Shown here: positions 9,300-10,880 of the stretch, in pieces | How positions within the stretch are numbered: the stretch's first letter is position 1 | How the letters are laid out: the number at the start of each line of letters is the position of its first letter | Assembly (NCBI GenBank): GCA_002449585.1 | Contig: DJXD01000051.1 | Location: 1 to 10,880 of the forward strand | Reading direction: 5' to 3' | DNA: 10,880 nt | Origin: Ruminococcus sp. UBA7013 | GTDB taxonomy: Bacteria > Bacillota > Clostridia > Oscillospirales > Ruminococcaceae | Program-made: the position numbers and the translations under genes | Notes under the pieces: generated by a model | The model's input: the letters and a program-made list of their open reading frames with translations, nothing else | Told to the model about the DNA's origin: nothing | Database searches by the model: none

Positions 9300-9307
9300 T
9301 CTGTCAG

Positions 9308-9314
9308 CCCCTTT
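9308..9314 (-). promoter_or_regulatory. Ribosome binding site of the giant adhesin gene
   Basis: The minus strand reads AAAGGGG, then CTGACAGA (8 bases), then ATG at 9299. This is the best Shine-Dalgarno match near the start and decides the start codon over the upstream in-frame ATG at 9317, which abuts this motif and would have no spacing for it. Confidence 0.8.
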
Positions 9315-9324
9315 CATAAGCCAG

Positions 9325-9364
9325 AATAACAAAAGCACTTAATTCCCCTGTTGAAATTAAGTGC
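9325..9364 (-). terminator. Intrinsic terminator-like hairpin 35 bases before the giant gene start
   Basis: On the minus strand GCACTTAATT pairs perfectly with AATTAAGTGC (arms 9355-9364 and 9335-9344) around a 10-base loop, followed directly by TTTTGTTATT (9325-9334). The stem is perfect at 10 bp but A/T-rich at the loop end, and the tail is interrupted by a G. It could end transcripts from the TasA-like gene, but it is about 196 bases beyond that stop and right against the next ribosome binding site. It may instead act as a leader attenuator for the giant gene. Confidence 0.65.
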
Positions 9365-9377
9365 GTCTTTCTTAATG

Positions 9378-9408
9378 TTTATATACTGCAAACAGGGCAG
9401 CCCTGCAA
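9378..9408 (-). promoter_or_regulatory. Weak promoter candidate for the giant adhesin gene
   Basis: On the minus strand TTGCAG (9403-9408) lies 17 bases before TATATA (9380-9385), which overlaps TATAAA (9378-9383). The -10 region is reasonable but the -35 is poor, matching only TTG. Transcription from here would begin near 9371-9375, just before the hairpin at 9335-9364, giving a leader of about 75 bases. Confidence 0.25.
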
Positions 9409-9465
9409 TCAACGCACGAAACCAAACTCAAAAGCAAGGAAATGTTCCGATTGATTGACATTTTT

Positions 9466-9538
9466 CGGTCTTTCCGAAAACTTCTCCGCAGGGGAGAAGT
9501 CTCCGCAAAGACCGCAGGGACGGCGATTGAGCCGCCCC
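9466..9538. repeat. G+C-rich palindromic intergenic block, possible dispersed repeat
   Basis: Bases 9481-9540 are 67% G+C (40 of 60) in an otherwise roughly 40% G+C window. CGGTCTTT (9466-9473) pairs with AAAGACCG (9507-9514), enclosing a 6x6 internal loop and an inner perfect stem ACTTCTCC/GGAGAAGT (9480-9487, 9493-9500) with a 5-base loop. A second hairpin, CGGC/GCCG (9521-9524, 9531-9534), extends past one mismatch with GGG/CCC. An alternative small hairpin, TTTTCGG/CCGAAAA, lies at 9462-9480. The structure and base composition suggest a dispersed intergenic repeat or a structured RNA; copy number cannot be judged from one window. Confidence 0.5.
9476..9500 (-). terminator. Possible terminator of the TasA-like gene
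   Basis: On the minus strand ACTTCTCC pairs with GGAGAAGT (9493-9500 and 9480-9487) around CCTGC. The final T of the stem starts a run of four T before CGG. It lies 60 bases after the stop of the upstream gene, a sensible place for a terminator, but the T tract is short, so termination would be leaky. Confidence 0.4.
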
Positions 9539-9559
9539 ACGGAATTATGTTTATTTAAA

Positions 9560-10880
9560 TTAGTCTGTTGTTTTACTCCAATTAATTGTTGCAATTTCAG
9601 CCAAATTTGTAGCATCATGTGTTACAGTAGTAGCAGATGTGATTGCAGTATTAACTGCTGGATTACTAGCACTAGACCACTCTTCTGTAGCAGGAGTAAT
9701 CTGTTCAATACCATCGTCGTCCATAGTAACCTGAATAGATTCGAGGAATACATCGAGGTCAAAGTCAAATGCAAGATATGCGCCGTTCTTTGTCTCTTTA
9801 GAAAGTTCTACGCTGTCAACAAGCTTTCTTGTAGTGTCGCCAGATTCTACATCGTTGTTGTAATAAAATGTAGTTTTTTGTGTCGGATTATCATCATTGT
9901 CTTTAATTACAGTCCATGCTTCCGCATCAGTTGTGCTAATATTAGCAAGATTTACATTGATTTTAATTTCCTTGTCACCTGTACCATAGGAAACAACAAA
10001 TCTTGCAGGGTGCTGATTATTACCTTCTGTTACTGCATCTTCATACTTCCAAATCAATTTGTCATCACCAGTGTCAAGCACCTTTTCAGTAGCAGTATAC
10101 AGATAAACATTCTGACCCTCTGCAATAGTTACAGGCAAAACTTGGTCTAAACTCGGGGTTGCTGCGTTGTTGTCATTGATAACACCAGACGGAAGAACAT
10201 AGTCAGATTTGCCGTTTGCGCCTGTACCTGTGTGCAGAGCGAAATACTGTTCAGGAACTGGATTTTCACCTGTTGTTGCAGGAACATAATAATATCCGCT
10301 ATACTCGTAGGTGTTCGCAGTACCGTCAGCAGTTTCCTTTACATTTCTGCGGAAAAGGTAAAGACCCTCTGTTTCGGGCTGGAATGTAGAAGCATCAATT
10401 GCACCGTAGTAGTTATAATCAGATTTGGTATCATCTTCTGCATCAATGCTATGCGGCTTAAGCAATGTAACACCACTTTCCCCAGACTTTGAACTACCAA
10501 CGACAGTACCCTTTGCAAGGTTAGTCATGGTTACGTCGGTTGTAGTAACTCCATTCGTTGTAGCAGAAGTATAAACAGGAAGTTCAGCAGCCTGTTCCAG
10601 TGTCCAGTGATAGCCAGCATTAGCAGGAGCATAAACCAACACACCGCCAGCCTGTACAGACTGAACCTCGCTGAACTGAGCAGGCTGATTTGTTTCTTCA
10701 GGCTCAGGCTCAGTCGAATCAGTTTTATGTGTTTCATCTTTTGGGTTATCAATCTTCTTTGTGCTAAGGGTTCTGTAATAAACAGGTGTGCTATCCTCAG
10801 CTGTCTTCTGCCATGTCAAACCAAGGGCAAGCATATCCTCATCTGTTACAGCGGTAAGTGTAGAAGTCAAACTTCCAGAC
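9560..10880 (-). CDS. TasA/camelysin-like exported protein, 5' end outside window
   Basis: The frame is open from the right edge (first full codon 10877-10879), giving 439 visible residues before TAA. An in-frame TTG at 10870 is not a convincing start because coding continues upstream. The visible N-terminal part is a Thr/Ala-rich extracellular-style sequence with an acidic Pro/Glu linker (DSTEPEPEETNQP). The C-terminal third (about residues 290-393) contains TTFYYNNDVESGDTT, LVDSVELSKE and LDVFLESIQV, matching the layout of TasA/camelysin-type proteins: a YYYN strand, G-x-x-T, then V-x-V-x-x-E-x-I-Q. Such proteins are exported through signal peptidase SipW and often form matrix fibres. The signal peptide that would prove this is off the window. 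No LPXTG motif or transmembrane end is seen; the protein ends in INWSKTTD. Function is inferred from this pattern only. Confidence 0.75.
   Translation of the reverse strand, partial: SGSLTSTLTAVTDEDMLALGLTWQKTAEDSTPVYYRTLSTKKIDNPKDETHKTDSTEPEPEETNQPAQFSEVQSVQAGGVLVYAPANAGYHWTLEQAAELPVYTSATTNGVTTTDVTMTNLAKGTVVGSSKSGESGVTLLKPHSIDAEDDTKSDYNYYGAIDASTFQPETEGLYLFRRNVKETADGTANTYEYSGYYYVPATTGENPVPEQYFALHTGTGANGKSDYVLPSGVINDNNAATPSLDQVLPVTIAEGQNVYLYTATEKVLDTGDDKLIWKYEDAVTEGNNQHPARFVVSYGTGDKEIKINVNLANISTTDAEAWTVIKDNDDNPTQKTTFYYNNDVESGDTTRKLVDSVELSKETKNGAYLAFDFDLDVFLESIQVTMDDDGIEQITPATEEWSSASNPAVNTAITSATTVTHDATNLAEIATINWSKTTD

Noticed and set aside
9300..9338. Earlier in-frame starts for the giant gene (GTG at 9338, ATG at 9317)
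   Set aside because: The GTG lies in the arm of a perfect hairpin and lacks a ribosome binding site. The ATG at 9317 abuts the AAAGGGG that is correctly spaced for the ATG at 9299.
9409..9618. Minus-strand frame of 69 codons covering the intergenic palindromes
   Set aside because: It begins inside the TasA-like gene in another frame and its sequence is a translation of the G+C-rich palindromic block, so it is better explained as part of a possible intergenic repeat than as a protein.
9455..10150. Open frame of 231 codons on the plus strand overlapping the TasA-like gene
   Set aside because: It is mostly antisense to a coherent coding frame, has a Cys/Ser/Ile-rich composition without a family pattern, and starts inside the palindromic block.

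Overview
The window looks like a chromosomal segment of a low-G+C Gram-positive anaerobe. A gut Ruminococcus-like member of the Bacillota (Oscillospiraceae) is my best guess. The basis is G+C of about 40% over most of the window, surface proteins built from SpaA/Cna-B-type repeats, a BspA-type leucine-rich module, and a neighbour resembling the TasA/camelysin (SipW-dependent) family. The genus is inferred from protein style only; there is no rRNA or housekeeping marker here.

Layout: both real genes lie on the minus strand. Read in the direction of transcription, the window opens (right edge, 10880) inside a secreted-protein gene whose 5' end is missing and which stops at 9560. A 260-bp intergenic region follows. 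It holds a 67% G+C palindromic block, a terminator-like hairpin, a weak promoter candidate, and a second 10-bp perfect hairpin with a T-rich tail lying 35 bases before the next start codon. From 9299 to 39 runs one gene for a 3086-residue secreted protein that fills about 85% of the window. Only 38 bases remain beyond its stop.

The giant protein reads, in order: signal peptide; about 1150 residues of beta-rich, Thr/Asn/Asp-rich sequence without a recognised family; a run of about eight SpaA/Cna-B-like domains, six with a Lys and a Glu placed as expected for intramolecular isopeptide bonds; a further beta-rich stretch with a possible InlB-type repeat; and a C-terminal BspA-like module. It has no LPXTG sorting signal or C-terminal membrane anchor. 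The DNA for the BspA-like end is clearly lower in G+C (about 30% in the part counted) than the rest.

Working model (inference): a TasA-like exported subunit and a stalk-like giant adhesin, encoded next to each other, contribute to the cell-surface or biofilm matrix. Expression of the giant gene may be limited by the hairpin just ahead of its ribosome binding site. No mobile element, CRISPR array, tRNA or rRNA is visible.
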